Position numbers and translations under genes: made by a program. Under the pieces are notes generated by a model that ran no database searches, was not told the DNA's origin, and saw only the letters and a list, made by a program, of their open reading frames with translations. 11,614 nt of DNA, taken from Christiangramia sp. (GTDB lineage: Bacteria > Bacteroidota > Bacteroidia > Flavobacteriales > Flavobacteriaceae). Below, in pieces: positions 1 to 7,739 of the stretch. The first letter of the stretch is position 1; each line of letters begins with the position of its first letter. The DNA is taken from contig JAGXII010000010.1 of NCBI GenBank assembly GCA_024635735.1, positions 1 through 11,614 on the forward strand, read 5' to 3'.

Positions 1-1271
1 TGGCAGTAGATTTACTACTAGGTCTCCAGTGGGGTGATGAAGGAAAAGGAAAAATCGTTGACGTTCTCACCTCTAAGTACGATATTATTGCCCGTTTTCA
101 GGGTGGCCCAAATGCCGGTCATACACTGGAGTTTGACGGACAAAAACATGTGCTTCACACTATCCCTTCAGGTATTTTTCATGATAATAGTAAGAATCTC
201 GTAGGAAATGGTGTGGTGATAGATCCTGTTATTTTTAAAAAAGAACTGGATAATCTTGAAAAGCACAATATCGATTATAAGAGCAAACTTCTTATTTCCA
301 GAAAAGCTCATTTGATTTTACCAACTCACCGTTTACTTGATGCAGCTTCTGAAGCTTCCAAAGGAAAAGCCAAAATTGGTTCTACATTAAAAGGTATTGG
401 GCCTACTTATATGGACAAAACCGGTAGAAATGGTTTACGTGTAGGTGATCTTGAACTGGAAGACTGGAAAGACAGATATCGTGCACTGGCAGACAAGCAT
501 GAAAAAATGATTGCTTTTTACAATGTAGACGTTCAATATAATCTTAAGGAACTTGAGAAAGAATTTTGCAATGCTGTTGAAAGCCTGAAAGAACTCACAT
601 TTATTGACAGTGAAGAATATCTTCACCAGGCGATGAAAAGTGGAAAAACTATTCTGGCTGAAGGTGCTCAGGGATCCTTACTCGATATAGATTTTGGAAC
701 CTATCCCTATGTTACATCTTCTAACACCACTGCGGCCGGTGCCTGCACAGGTCTTGGTGTAGCTCCTAAGGAAATAGGAGAAGCTTTTGGAATTTTCAAA
801 GCATACACAACCAGAGTTGGTAGTGGCCCATTCCCTACCGAACTTTTTGATGAAGTTGGTGAAACCATGGGACGCGTTGGTAACGAATTTGGTGCAACTA
901 CCGGAAGAAAAAGACGCTGTGGATGGCTTGATCTTATTGCCTTAAAATATGCCGTTCAGGTAAATGGTATTACCCAGCTTATCATGATGAAAGGGGATGT
1001 TTTAAGCGGTTTTGACACTTTGAAAGTTTGTACCGCTTACAAGTATAAAGGAGAAAAGATCACACATCTACCTTATAACATAGAACCTGAAAACCTTGAA
1101 CCTATCTATACAGAGGTGAAAGGATGGAAGGAAGATCTTACCAAAATGACCGATGCTTCCCAACTTCCAAAACAATTCAATGATTACATTGAATATCTGG
1201 AAAAGGAACTTGAAGTACCAATCAAAATGGTATCTGTAGGTCCCGACAGGAAACAAACAATCCACAGATAG
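1..1271 (+). CDS. purA: Adenylosuccinate synthetase (5' end cut by one base)
   Basis: Catalyses the GTP-dependent joining of IMP and aspartate to adenylosuccinate, the first committed step of AMP synthesis, in the cytoplasm. The frame is open from base 1; the window starts with TG-GCA, so the A of the ATG is the base just before it and the protein begins M-A-V-D-L-L-L-G-L-Q. That gives 423 residues, the usual family length. Numbering from that Met, I see the phosphate loop GDEGKGK (12-18) with catalytic Asp13, the NAGHT motif with catalytic His41, KGIGPTY (131-137), the substrate loop around 221-241 (EGAQGSLLDIDFGTYPYVTS), the TRVGSGPFPTE block (271-281) and TTGRKRRCGW (300-309), which carries the GTP/IMP-binding arginines. 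No key residue is missing. It converges on the ferritin-like gene pair and is followed by a hairpin terminator. Its own promoter lies outside the window. Identification is very secure. Confidence 0.98.
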   Translation, partial: AVDLLLGLQWGDEGKGKIVDVLTSKYDIIARFQGGPNAGHTLEFDGQKHVLHTIPSGIFHDNSKNLVGNGVVIDPVIFKKELDNLEKHNIDYKSKLLISRKAHLILPTHRLLDAASEASKGKAKIGSTLKGIGPTYMDKTGRNGLRVGDLELEDWKDRYRALADKHEKMIAFYNVDVQYNLKELEKEFCNAVESLKELTFIDSEEYLHQAMKSGKTILAEGAQGSLLDIDFGTYPYVTSSNTTAAGACTGLGVAPKEIGEAFGIFKAYTTRVGSGPFPTELFDEVGETMGRVGNEFGATTGRKRRCGWLDLIALKYAVQVNGITQLIMMKGDVLSGFDTLKVCTAYKYKGEKITHLPYNIEPENLEPIYTEVKGWKEDLTKMTDASQLPKQFNDYIEYLEKELEVPIKMVSVGPDRKQTIHR

Positions 1272-1291
1272 ACATCTATCAAAAGGAAAAT

Positions 1292-1325
1292 AAAAAAAGC
1301 CCGCCGGAAATCCGACGGGCTTTTT
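1292..1325. terminator. Bidirectional intrinsic terminator between convergent genes
   Basis: A 10-bp stem (1299-1308 with 1311-1320, GC-rich, effective loop AAAT) is flanked by seven A on the left and five T on the right, so either strand yields a hairpin followed by U. The arms differ at one position: the plus-strand RNA has a C-A mismatch, whereas the minus-strand RNA has a G-U wobble there, together with the longer U-run. The hairpin should therefore be somewhat more stable for transcripts from the ferritin-like genes than for purA. It lies in the 77-bp gap between the two stop codons. Confidence 0.85.
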
Positions 1326-1348
1326 CATTTAGGATAATTCTTCTTTTT

Positions 1349-2194
1349 CTATCCTTCGCTATCGATAAATAAACTTGCGATAGCCACAGCAGTATCTCCA
1401 GAGATTGGCTCATCAAAAGCCTGAGTAACTGCGGTAGTTATGTCTCCAACGATCTCATTCGCGTAGGTAAGAGTAGTAAGATTTACTCCGCCCTGAGTTA
1501 CATTTTCTTCTCCATCGTAGACCGCCTGAGTAGCTTCCGGCATTCCATCACCTCTCATATTAGTGGTGATCCAGCCATCAAGACCTCTTATTCTTCTTAT
1601 TTCAGAAGCGTGTCTTGCCTCTACAGAATGAATCTGTAAAGCCGGTTCTAAGAATGGCGTTCCCATTAGGTTTGCAGCCTGACCTTTATAAGCCCTGACT
1701 CCGGTATCTTCAAAGGCCTGGGCCAGTGCTAATAATTGAGCATAAGCTGTTTCCTGACCAATTCCTCCTTCATTGAAAGGATCAAAAGCTCCACCCGCAG
1801 TAAAATCAAAGGTTGGTTTGTCTACAGGAGTTGCTCCTGCGCCTTCTAATCCGGCTTTTAAGAAATCTACGTGAGCCGTTTCATGCTTAGAAATCTGCAT
1901 ATAAGCAGCCTCTGCCCTGGCATAACCATCAAGTACACCAGATTCAAGAGCTTTTACATAAAATTCTGCTTCCAGGTATTCTAGCGTCAATGCCAGTTGT
2001 AGAGCGTCTACGGCTGAGTTTTCCTGAAACATAGAAGCGGCATTCATTTTATTTGAAGCAAGTCCGAAAGGTATCGCCGCTAATGCAGCTTTCTTTCCAA
2101 AAGAAGAAAGTGTTCCAAACATTTCCCGTCTTGAACTTGACTTGGTTGTCAATTTTTCGGATGTAAATTCATCCAGTAATTTTATAATACTCAT
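1349..2194 (-). CDS. Exported ferritin-like domain protein (desiccation-related / Ferritin_2 type)
   Basis: A 281-residue ferritin-like protein. The N-terminus has an arginine pair (SRREMF, Arg22-Arg23) before a hydrophobic stretch of about residues 30-47 (KKAALAAIPFGLA), which resembles a twin-arginine signal although the second half of the consensus is poor. The mature part carries the four-helix-bundle ligand pattern in order: LEYLEAEFY (Glu72/Glu75), KHETAHV (Glu105, His108), AFEDTG (Glu162) and SVEARHAS (Glu192, His195). All positions expected for a carboxylate-bridged di-metal site are therefore present. The family has no firmly assigned reaction; iron or oxidative-stress handling outside the cytoplasm is inferred. 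It lies 26 bp downstream of a paralogue on the same strand, so the two probably form an operon. The C-terminal ~70 residues beyond the bundle (from about 210) are specific to this copy. The ATG at 2194-2192 has no Shine-Dalgarno sequence, as is normal for the phylum. Confidence 0.88.
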   Translation of the reverse strand: MSIIKLLDEFTSEKLTTKSSSRREMFGTLSSFGKKAALAAIPFGLASNKMNAASMFQENSAVDALQLALTLEYLEAEFYVKALESGVLDGYARAEAAYMQISKHETAHVDFLKAGLEGAGATPVDKPTFDFTAGGAFDPFNEGGIGQETAYAQLLALAQAFEDTGVRAYKGQAANLMGTPFLEPALQIHSVEARHASEIRRIRGLDGWITTNMRGDGMPEATQAVYDGEENVTQGGVNLTTLTYANEIVGDITTAVTQAFDEPISGDTAVAIASLFIDSEG

Positions 2195-2220
2195 AATTTA
2201 TTTTTTTTCAGGTTAAAAGA

Positions 2221-3009
2221 TTAGGATCCCGTCATTGGTTCAGGAAGGTTATTTGCAGTGAAATCGGTCACAATAAATCCTCCTGCAGCTTCAAATACTT
2301 CAGATGGATCGTATGCAAGGTCTAATCCGTTTTCATCAATAACATCATCTCCTGCAAAATATCCGGATTCCGGATCTATAAGAGATCGAATAGCAGAAGC
2401 ATGCCTGGCTTCTACTGAAACTATCTTCCCTGCAAGCGTTAGATAAGTTGCATCGGCTATCCTGTCTCCTGCACCATTATAAGCTCCAACTCCGGTGTCT
2501 TCTAAAACCTGAGCATATTGAAGTACTGAGTCACGACTATCAAAATCGATCGCAGAAACGTCAAATTCAAGATCGGGAAGTGTGTTTTCTTCTCCTGCAG
2601 CAGTAGTAATAGCTGCTTTAAAGAAATCTCTGTGTATCACTTCGTGGTTATAAAGGTCATCGAAGATTTCTTTTTCATTATCCGGTGCTCCGGCATAATA
2701 AGCTCCAGCCCTTACCTGAGTATAGAAAGCAGCCTCAAGTTGTTCTAATGCGTATGCATAATTAAGAATACCAACATCACCACTCCCAAGATCAAAAACT
2801 TCTTCCCCTGGTTCTGGTTCTGGTTGAGGCATAGGCTGATTCATCTCTCCTCCTGGATTAAACATGTCATCTTCACTACAGGCGTACAACAAAAAGCTGG
2901 ATCCCGCTAAACCGAGTCCCCCTAATTTGATGAACTTCCTTCGCGAACTTCTTTTCGAATTGTTGGAAGATGTTTCTACAACATCTACCTTCACTAAGGG
3001 TTTTTTCAT
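2221..3009 (-). CDS. Tat-type lipoprotein with ferritin-like domain
   Basis: A 262-residue protein, first gene of the minus-strand pair. The signal region shows SSRRKFIKLGG (Arg23-Arg24), a good twin-arginine motif, then a hydrophobic core and a lipobox LYAC with Cys44, so it is probably Tat-exported and lipid-anchored. The Cys is followed by SEDD and a Pro/Glu-rich linker (about 52-70, repeated PEP) that would space the domain from the membrane. Ferritin-like ligands follow in order: ALEQLEAAFY (Glu89/Glu92), NHEVIHRDFF (Glu123, His126), VLEDTG (Glu170) and SVEARHAS (Glu200, His203). The linker and lipobox distinguish it from its downstream neighbour, which has no lipobox Cys. Function is inferred only: a surface or periplasmic di-metal protein, perhaps for metal or peroxide detoxification. 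The ATG at 3009-3007 was chosen because it gives a complete n-region for the signal. The promoter should lie in the 224-bp divergent spacer. Confidence 0.88.
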   Translation of the reverse strand: MKKPLVKVDVVETSSNNSKRSSRRKFIKLGGLGLAGSSFLLYACSEDDMFNPGGEMNQPMPQPEPEPGEEVFDLGSGDVGILNYAYALEQLEAAFYTQVRAGAYYAGAPDNEKEIFDDLYNHEVIHRDFFKAAITTAAGEENTLPDLEFDVSAIDFDSRDSVLQYAQVLEDTGVGAYNGAGDRIADATYLTLAGKIVSVEARHASAIRSLIDPESGYFAGDDVIDENGLDLAYDPSEVFEAAGGFIVTDFTANNLPEPMTGS

Positions 3010-3023
3010 AATCTAAATATTTT

Positions 3024-3038
3024 AGTTTCACTGAAACT
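3024..3038. repeat. 15-nt perfect inverted repeat upstream of the ferritin-like pair
   Basis: AGTTTCA-C-TGAAACT, two 7-nt arms around a single base, 15-29 nt upstream of the minus-strand ATG at 3009. It partly overlaps the minus-strand TAAGTTTC element, so it could be an operator; it could also be a chance palindrome. No regulator gene is adjacent. Confidence 0.5.
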
Positions 3039-3068
3039 TACGAGCGAAACATTACTACGGTTTTCAAA
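3033..3068 (-). promoter_or_regulatory. Possible promoter of the ferritin-like operon
   Basis: On the minus strand, TTTG (3068-3065) is followed after 24 nt by TAAGTTTC (3040-3033). This is one base from the Bacteroidetes -7 consensus TAnnTTTG, with a spacer slightly longer than usual. A start site near 3027 would leave a leader of about 17 nt before the ATG at 3009. The match is imperfect and is offered as the best candidate in the spacer. Confidence 0.3.
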
Positions 3069-3194
3069 CGATAGTTAAGATTATCTTAATGCCGCCTAAT
3101 TTTGGAAAGGTTTAGGATTTCCCGGAAAAAAATTATTTTTTCTTTATGTTAATATCTTTAAGAGTTTTAGAGACACCTCACTTTCAAATACTAA

Positions 3195-3220
3195 TTGATC
3201 CGGTATTTTCGTTACTTTTG
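3195..3220 (+). promoter_or_regulatory. Flavobacterial-type promoter for the OstA-like gene
   Basis: TACTTTTG at 3213-3220 is an exact TAnnTTTG -7 element. A TTG at 3195-3197 could be the -33 element, though the 15-nt spacer is shorter than the usual 17-23. A transcript starting 5-8 nt downstream would begin at about 3225-3228, leaving only about 6-9 nt before the TTG start codon at 3234. Confidence 0.45.
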
Positions 3221-3233
3221 AAAAAAATTTGAC

Positions 3234-5018
3234 TTGTTTAAAAACTCTCTTTTTACATTAATCTGGCTCCTATTAATTCCTGGTTATCTTTTTTCGCAAA
3301 CTCAGGAAATTAACTATGATTCCGATAGAACTCTGAAGAATGAGGAGCGTTACCCGGGCGCACTGATCTTAAGTAAAGTGGACAATCAGGTTTACTTTGA
3401 TCATAATGGTATTGAAGTCTGGTGTGACAATGCCGTATTTTATAAAGAATACAATTTCTTTAAAGCCTACGGAAATATAAGAATGCAACAGGGAGATAGC
3501 GTTCGTATGACCAGTAATTACGCTGAATATAACGGTGATACTGAATTTGCCTTTGCAAGCGGAAATGTAAAAATGGAAAGACCCCAAACCACGTTGGAAA
3601 CAGATAGTCTTTTCTTTAATCGCGTTAAACAGGAGGCCTATTATCGCAGTGGTGGGAAAGTACGCGATACAGCCAGTGTTCTTACCAGCAAGATTGGCCG
3701 TTATTTTATGGAAGAAGACAAGTATAGTTTTATTTCTGATGTTGTAGTAACTAATCCCGAATACACCATCAATTCTGAACAACTCGATTTTTATTCAGAA
3801 AACGGGAATGCCTATTTCTATGGTCCAACCACTATTGAAAGTGAAACGAGCACAGTTTATTGCGAACGTGGCTTTTATGATACCCGCGAAGACCATGGTT
3901 ATTTTGTGAAAAATTCCCGAATCGACTATGACAATCGCATCCTTAAAGGTGACAGCCTATATTTCAATAGAAAGAATAGTTTTGCTTCGGCGACCAATAA
4001 TATTAAGGTAATAGACACAGTCAATAATAGTAAGGTTACAGGCCATTATGCCGAAGTTTATCGTGATAAGGATTCAGTATTTATTACCAAAAGAGCAGTT
4101 GCCGCCTCCTTACAGGATAAAGATTCCGTATTTATTCACAGTGACACGCTTTTGATCACCGGGAAACCGGAAAAGAGAGTTATTCGTGGATATTACGATG
4201 TACGCCTTTTTAAAAGCAATATGAGCGGAAGGAGTGATTCAATCTATTCCGACCAGGAGTCAGGACTTACAAGACTTATTAGCCTAAGCGCAAAGAAACC
4301 CATTCTTTGGTCTGAAGAAAATCAAATGACAGGTGACAGCATTTATCTTCAGAGTAATACCGAGACCGAACAACTGGACTCTTTACTGGTATTTAACAAT
4401 GCATTTCTTATTCAGAAGGATAGTATTGAAGGTTTTAACCAGGTAAAAGGAAAAAAACTTATAGGCCTTTTTAATGATGAAAATGAGCTTTATGAAGTCA
4501 ATATCAATAAAAATACCGAGACCCTAAATTACATGCGGAATAGTGAAAATGAACTCATAGGTATTAACAAAGCATTGTCTAGCTCTATAAAAATCTTATT
4601 CGAAAACAGGAAAATTCAGGATATCTATTATTATAACCAGATAGATGGAAAGCTCACCCCCGAAAAGGACTTTCCTCCTAACGCAAGAAAATTAGCAGGT
4701 TTTAACTGGCGTGGAGATGAAAGAATAATGACGAAAGAAGGACTCTTTGAAGGACAGCCTGAACCTGAATTGACGAAGATTAAGGGAATTGCTTTGCCCG
4801 ATGAACCCGAAGAATTCTTTGAAGACAGAGAGGATGATGACCCTCTGCTAAATGAAAATTCAAGGCTGAATCCAAAAATCCTAAAGAATCGTAAGGAAGA
4901 TACTTTAAAATTCAAAACGGAAAATCATACCGAACTTCTGAAGTCTGAAAAAGCTAAAGATTCAATTAAACAGAAAGATTCCATCAAAAACCCCTCGCAG
5001 GGAAATAATTCATTTTGA
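3234..5018 (+). CDS. OstA-like (LptA/LptD-related) periplasmic protein
   Basis: A 594-residue secreted protein of the OstA-like family, whose beta-jellyroll repeats resemble the LPS-transport protein LptA and the N-terminal domain of LptD. A role in carrying LPS or another envelope lipid across the periplasm is inferred from the family. Residues 1-22 form a Sec signal peptide (MFKNSLF, hydrophobic core, LFSQ). Most of residues 38-500 is short beta-rich repeats with recurring phrases such as GDSVRMTS, GNVKMERP, ETDSLFFNR, KGDSLYFNR and TGDSIYLQS, typical of stacked jellyroll strands. From about 503 the tail is acidic then lysine-rich, probably disordered, ending in a KDSIKQKDSIK repeat. The start is TTG: an in-frame TGA at 3219-3221 leaves no earlier codon, and the first in-frame ATG is far downstream and would delete the signal peptide. 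It ends in a TTGA overlap with the aminotransferase. It is too short, and lacks the C-terminal barrel, to be LptD itself. Confidence 0.88.
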   Translation: MFKNSLFTLIWLLLIPGYLFSQTQEINYDSDRTLKNEERYPGALILSKVDNQVYFDHNGIEVWCDNAVFYKEYNFFKAYGNIRMQQGDSVRMTSNYAEYNGDTEFAFASGNVKMERPQTTLETDSLFFNRVKQEAYYRSGGKVRDTASVLTSKIGRYFMEEDKYSFISDVVVTNPEYTINSEQLDFYSENGNAYFYGPTTIESETSTVYCERGFYDTREDHGYFVKNSRIDYDNRILKGDSLYFNRKNSFASATNNIKVIDTVNNSKVTGHYAEVYRDKDSVFITKRAVAASLQDKDSVFIHSDTLLITGKPEKRVIRGYYDVRLFKSNMSGRSDSIYSDQESGLTRLISLSAKKPILWSEENQMTGDSIYLQSNTETEQLDSLLVFNNAFLIQKDSIEGFNQVKGKKLIGLFNDENELYEVNINKNTETLNYMRNSENELIGINKALSSSIKILFENRKIQDIYYYNQIDGKLTPEKDFPPNARKLAGFNWRGDERIMTKEGLFEGQPEPELTKIKGIALPDEPEEFFEDREDDDPLLNENSRLNPKILKNRKEDTLKFKTENHTELLKSEKAKDSIKQKDSIKNPSQGNNSF

Positions 5019-6214
5019 AAGAAGACTTTTTAAAATATCAGGCACAAACTACTCCTCACCCTCTTTCACTGGAGGTTAGTCATGCCAGCGGATGTTACAT
5101 ATACACAACAGACGATAAGAAACATCTGGATTTTGTAGCCGGAGTTTCTGCATGTAGCCTGGGACATTCACACCCTAAAATCGTGAAAGCCATTAAAGAC
5201 CAGGCCGGTAAATACCTGCACGTAATGGTGTATGGAGAATATGCGCAGGCCCCGGCTGTAGAACTCACGAAATTACTTGCTGCTCATTTACCAGATCCAT
5301 TAAATAAAACCTATTTAGTGAATTCAGGTACCGAGGCTATTGAAGGTTCTTTAAAATTAGCCCGGAGAGCTACAGGAAGAAGTGAAATTATCGCTGCCAG
5401 GCATGCTTATCATGGCAATACAATGGGTTCTTTAAGTCTCATGGACTTCAAAGAGCGCACAAAACCCTTTGAGCCCTTAGTAGGTGATATTTCTTTCATA
5501 GAATTTAACAAGGAATCAGATCTTCAAAAGATCACTACAAAAACAGCGGCTGTAATTCTTGAAACTATCCAGGGAGGTGCGGGATTTATTATTCCAACAA
5601 ATGATTACCTGAAAAAAGTAAGTTCCAGATGTAAAGAAGTTGGAGCTTTACTCATCCTGGATGAGATTCAGCCGGGATTTGGAAGAACCGGTAAACTTTT
5701 CGGCTTTGAAAATTTTGAAGTGGTTCCAGACATTGTGGCACTAGGAAAAGGCATGGGCGGCGGACTTCCTATTGGAGCATTTTCGGCCTCGGAAGAGCTA
5801 ATGGATTTACTTATGGATAATCCCAAACTTGGCCATATAACTACCTTTGGAGGAAATCCATTGATCGCTGCAGCGGCCCTGGCCACTCTAAAGGAAATTT
5901 CTGAAACCCGGATTATTCCTGAAACTCTGGAAAAGGAAAAATTATTTAGAAAACATCTGCAACACCCGTTAATAAAAGAAATAAGAGGAAAGGGACTTAT
6001 GCTGGCTCTTATAATGGAATCTGCCGAAATTGCCGATAGACTTATCCTCCAGGCGAAAGAAAAAGAGCTTATTCTTTTCTGGTTATTATTCGAAAAGCGC
6101 GCTGTGCGCATCACTCCGCCATTAACGATTTCTAACGAAGAAATTATGAAAGGTTGTGGCATTATTGTTGACATACTTAACAAAATTAAGGCAGGCCCCG
6201 GAGCTGTTAATTAA
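5015..6214 (+). CDS. Class III PLP-dependent aminotransferase
   Basis: A 399-residue fold-type I class III aminotransferase (acetylornithine/ornithine/GABA aminotransferase family), cytoplasmic. Visible motifs: SGTEA (104-108) in the phosphate-binding loop, YHGNTMGS (132-139) with the cofactor-stacking aromatic, ETIQGGAG (183-190), LDEIQPGFGRTG (215-226) with PLP-pyridine Asp216, ALGKGMGGGLPIGA (242-255) with Schiff-base Lys245, TTFGGNP (276-282) and RITPPL (365-370). The catalytic set is complete, so it should be active. The substrate cannot be read from sequence: the gene is not in an arginine cluster, and homologues are commonly labelled only as aspartate aminotransferase family proteins. 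The start is TTG at 5015, overlapping the TGA of the OstA-like gene by 4 nt. The next in-frame Met is residue 71, inside the fold, so TTG is the only sensible start. Translational coupling to the OstA-like gene is likely. Confidence 0.9.
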   Translation: MKEDFLKYQAQTTPHPLSLEVSHASGCYIYTTDDKKHLDFVAGVSACSLGHSHPKIVKAIKDQAGKYLHVMVYGEYAQAPAVELTKLLAAHLPDPLNKTYLVNSGTEAIEGSLKLARRATGRSEIIAARHAYHGNTMGSLSLMDFKERTKPFEPLVGDISFIEFNKESDLQKITTKTAAVILETIQGGAGFIIPTNDYLKKVSSRCKEVGALLILDEIQPGFGRTGKLFGFENFEVVPDIVALGKGMGGGLPIGAFSASEELMDLLMDNPKLGHITTFGGNPLIAAAALATLKEISETRIIPETLEKEKLFRKHLQHPLIKEIRGKGLMLALIMESAEIADRLILQAKEKELILFWLLFEKRAVRITPPLTISNEEIMKGCGIIVDILNKIKAGPGAVN

Positions 6215-6302
6215 TTTGTTAACAACAATATAACATTTCCCGGGAATAGCTTTTAATGATTTATAACTTTAGTTCAGAAGAAATCCCCTAATCACCTCTC
6301 TT
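6215..6302 (+). other. Intergenic spacer with weak promoter-like element
   Basis: This 88-bp AT-rich gap holds no ORF. TAACTTTA at 6264-6271 is one base from the TAnnTTTG -7 element and 31 nt upstream of the TPR gene ATG, but I find no -33 partner at the right distance. A 10-bp palindrome TTCCCGGGAA (6237-6246) is not followed by a T-run, so I do not call it a terminator. Confidence 0.3.
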
Positions 6303-7700
6303 ATGCAGCTAAGCCATAACGAAGAAGATAATTTCTCACTTGATCGCTTCGAATCCATGCTTAAAACAAATGATGTTTTGTTTTTTGATTCTAACGAATT
6401 TGAAAACATAATTCATCATTATCTGGAGAATGGAAAAATTTCACTTGCAAAAAAGGCTGTTAAACTGGGACTGGCTCAACATCCGGATTCCGTGAATTTA
6501 AAGCTTTTCAAAGTTGAAATTTTAGTATTTGAAGATAAGCTCGATCTGGCAGATGGAATTTTAAATGAACTTAAAGATCTGGAAGCTTCCAATGAAGAAA
6601 TCTATATTCAAAAAGCACAGATTTGTTCTAAAAGAGATCTGCACCAGGAAGCTATTACCATGTTGGAGGCCGCATTAGAGATCACCCTTGAAGATGCCGA
6701 GATTTTCGCACTTATAGGGATGGAATATCTTTTCCTTGAAGATTTCGAAAATGCCAAATACAGCTTTATGAAATGCCTTGAGGCAGATGAAGATGATTAT
6801 TCAGCACTCTACAATATCATGTATTGTTTCGATTTTCTTGACCAGAAAAAAGAAGCTATCGAGTACCTGAACATGTACTTAAACAAGCACCCATACTGCG
6901 AAGTGGCCTGGCATCAGGTTGGGAAACAGTATTTTGATCTTAAACAGTACAATAAAGCGCTGGCAGCGTTTGATTTCGCGATTATAAGTGACGACAGATT
7001 TATTGGGGCATACCTGGAAAAAGGGAAGGTTCTGGAAAAGCTAAAGCGTTATAATGAAGCGATTGAAAACTATAATATCACGCTGGGACTCGAAGATCCT
7101 ACTTCCTTTGCATATCTGAGAATTGGAAAATGTTATGAGAAACTTGGTTGTGATGAACTTGCTCTTAAAAATTATAAGCAAACCGTTCATGAAGATCCTT
7201 TGTTGGATAAAGGCTGGATAGCGATTACCGATTTCTATATACGTAAAATGAATTTTCAGAAAGCCCTTTACTACATCAATAAGGCAATAAATATTGATGA
7301 GGAAAATGTGCTGTACTGGAAACGATATGCGAAGATCAACAACAGGCTAAACTTTTATGAAGAAGCTGAATATGGCTATAAAAAAAGCCTTGATTTAGGA
7401 AACTACGAACTTGAGACCTGGATAAAACGCTGTGATATTTTAATTGGCCTTGGTGAATTTGAAACTGCAATCCACAGCATGTTACAGGCATTGGAGTTCT
7501 ATCCAGATATGGCTGAAATAGAATACCGCCTATCGGGTCTTTTCTTTGCAACGAACAAAGGAGAAAAAGGTTATTTTCACCTTAAGAATGCTTTGAAAAT
7601 AGATCCTGAATACTACATCATCATCGAAGAATTATTCCCTAAGATTTTCGATAGAAAAAGCGTAAAACAAATTATAAATTCCTTCGTAAATCTCTCTTAG
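6303..7700 (+). CDS. Tetratricopeptide repeat protein, about 12 repeats
   Basis: A 465-residue soluble protein with no signal peptide or membrane segment, built almost wholly of TPR helical pairs. Units run from about residue 32 to 437 in steps of 31-36; the clearest are 98-129, 132-164, 200-232 (GKQYFDLKQYNKALAAFDFA), 234-265 (GKVLEKLKRYNEAIENY), 268-299 (GKCYEKLGCDELALKNY) and 301-333. The last unit ends LKNALKIDPEYY. An N-terminal cap of about 30 residues is acidic. Such proteins are scaffolds for protein-protein contacts; no partner is indicated. It stands apart from the upstream operon by 88 bp and lies 39 bp before the DUF368 genes, so it could be transcribed with them. Start: ATG at 6303, with the first residues in keeping with a cytoplasmic protein. 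The family is recognised; the specific function is unknown. Confidence 0.88.
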   Translation: MQLSHNEEDNFSLDRFESMLKTNDVLFFDSNEFENIIHHYLENGKISLAKKAVKLGLAQHPDSVNLKLFKVEILVFEDKLDLADGILNELKDLEASNEEIYIQKAQICSKRDLHQEAITMLEAALEITLEDAEIFALIGMEYLFLEDFENAKYSFMKCLEADEDDYSALYNIMYCFDFLDQKKEAIEYLNMYLNKHPYCEVAWHQVGKQYFDLKQYNKALAAFDFAIISDDRFIGAYLEKGKVLEKLKRYNEAIENYNITLGLEDPTSFAYLRIGKCYEKLGCDELALKNYKQTVHEDPLLDKGWIAITDFYIRKMNFQKALYYINKAINIDEENVLYWKRYAKINNRLNFYEEAEYGYKKSLDLGNYELETWIKRCDILIGLGEFETAIHSMLQALEFYPDMAEIEYRLSGLFFATNKGEKGYFHLKNALKIDPEYYIIIEELFPKIFDRKSVKQIINSFVNLS

Positions 7701-7717
7701 TAATTTTGCTACCTTTG
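7701..7717 (+). promoter_or_regulatory. Two tandem TAnnTTTG -7 elements before the DUF368 genes
   Basis: TAATTTTG (7701-7708) and TACCTTTG (7710-7717) both match the Bacteroidetes -7 consensus exactly and directly follow the TPR stop codon. A start site near 7723 would give a leader of about 17 nt. No TTG/TTTG -33 element sits 17-23 nt upstream of either, so the call rests on the -7 matches only. Confidence 0.4.
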
Positions 7718-7739
7718 AGCAAAATCATAAAAAAAGAAG

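Noticed and set aside
3065..3074. TATCGTTTG on the minus strand as the ferritin-operon -7 element
   Set aside because: It has three bases rather than two between TA and TTTG, and no TTG/TTTG lies at the proper distance upstream.
3369..3782. 137-codon minus-strand open frame inside the OstA-like gene
   Set aside because: It lies wholly antisense to a well-supported coding region, has no recognisable domain, and matches the usual antisense shadow of AT-rich genes.
3234..5018. OstA-like gene as full LptD
   Set aside because: It lacks the length and aromatic-ended barrel strands of LptD and ends in a charged disordered tail instead of a beta-barrel.
5668..6183. 171-codon minus-strand open frame inside the aminotransferase gene
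   Set aside because: It is antisense to conserved aminotransferase motifs and its product is Ser/Ile/Phe-rich low-information sequence.
6206..6246. Inverted repeats (GTTAA...TTAAC and TTCCCGGGAA) as a terminator after the aminotransferase
   Set aside because: The stems are short or AT-only and no T-run follows; they look like chance palindromes in AT-rich sequence.
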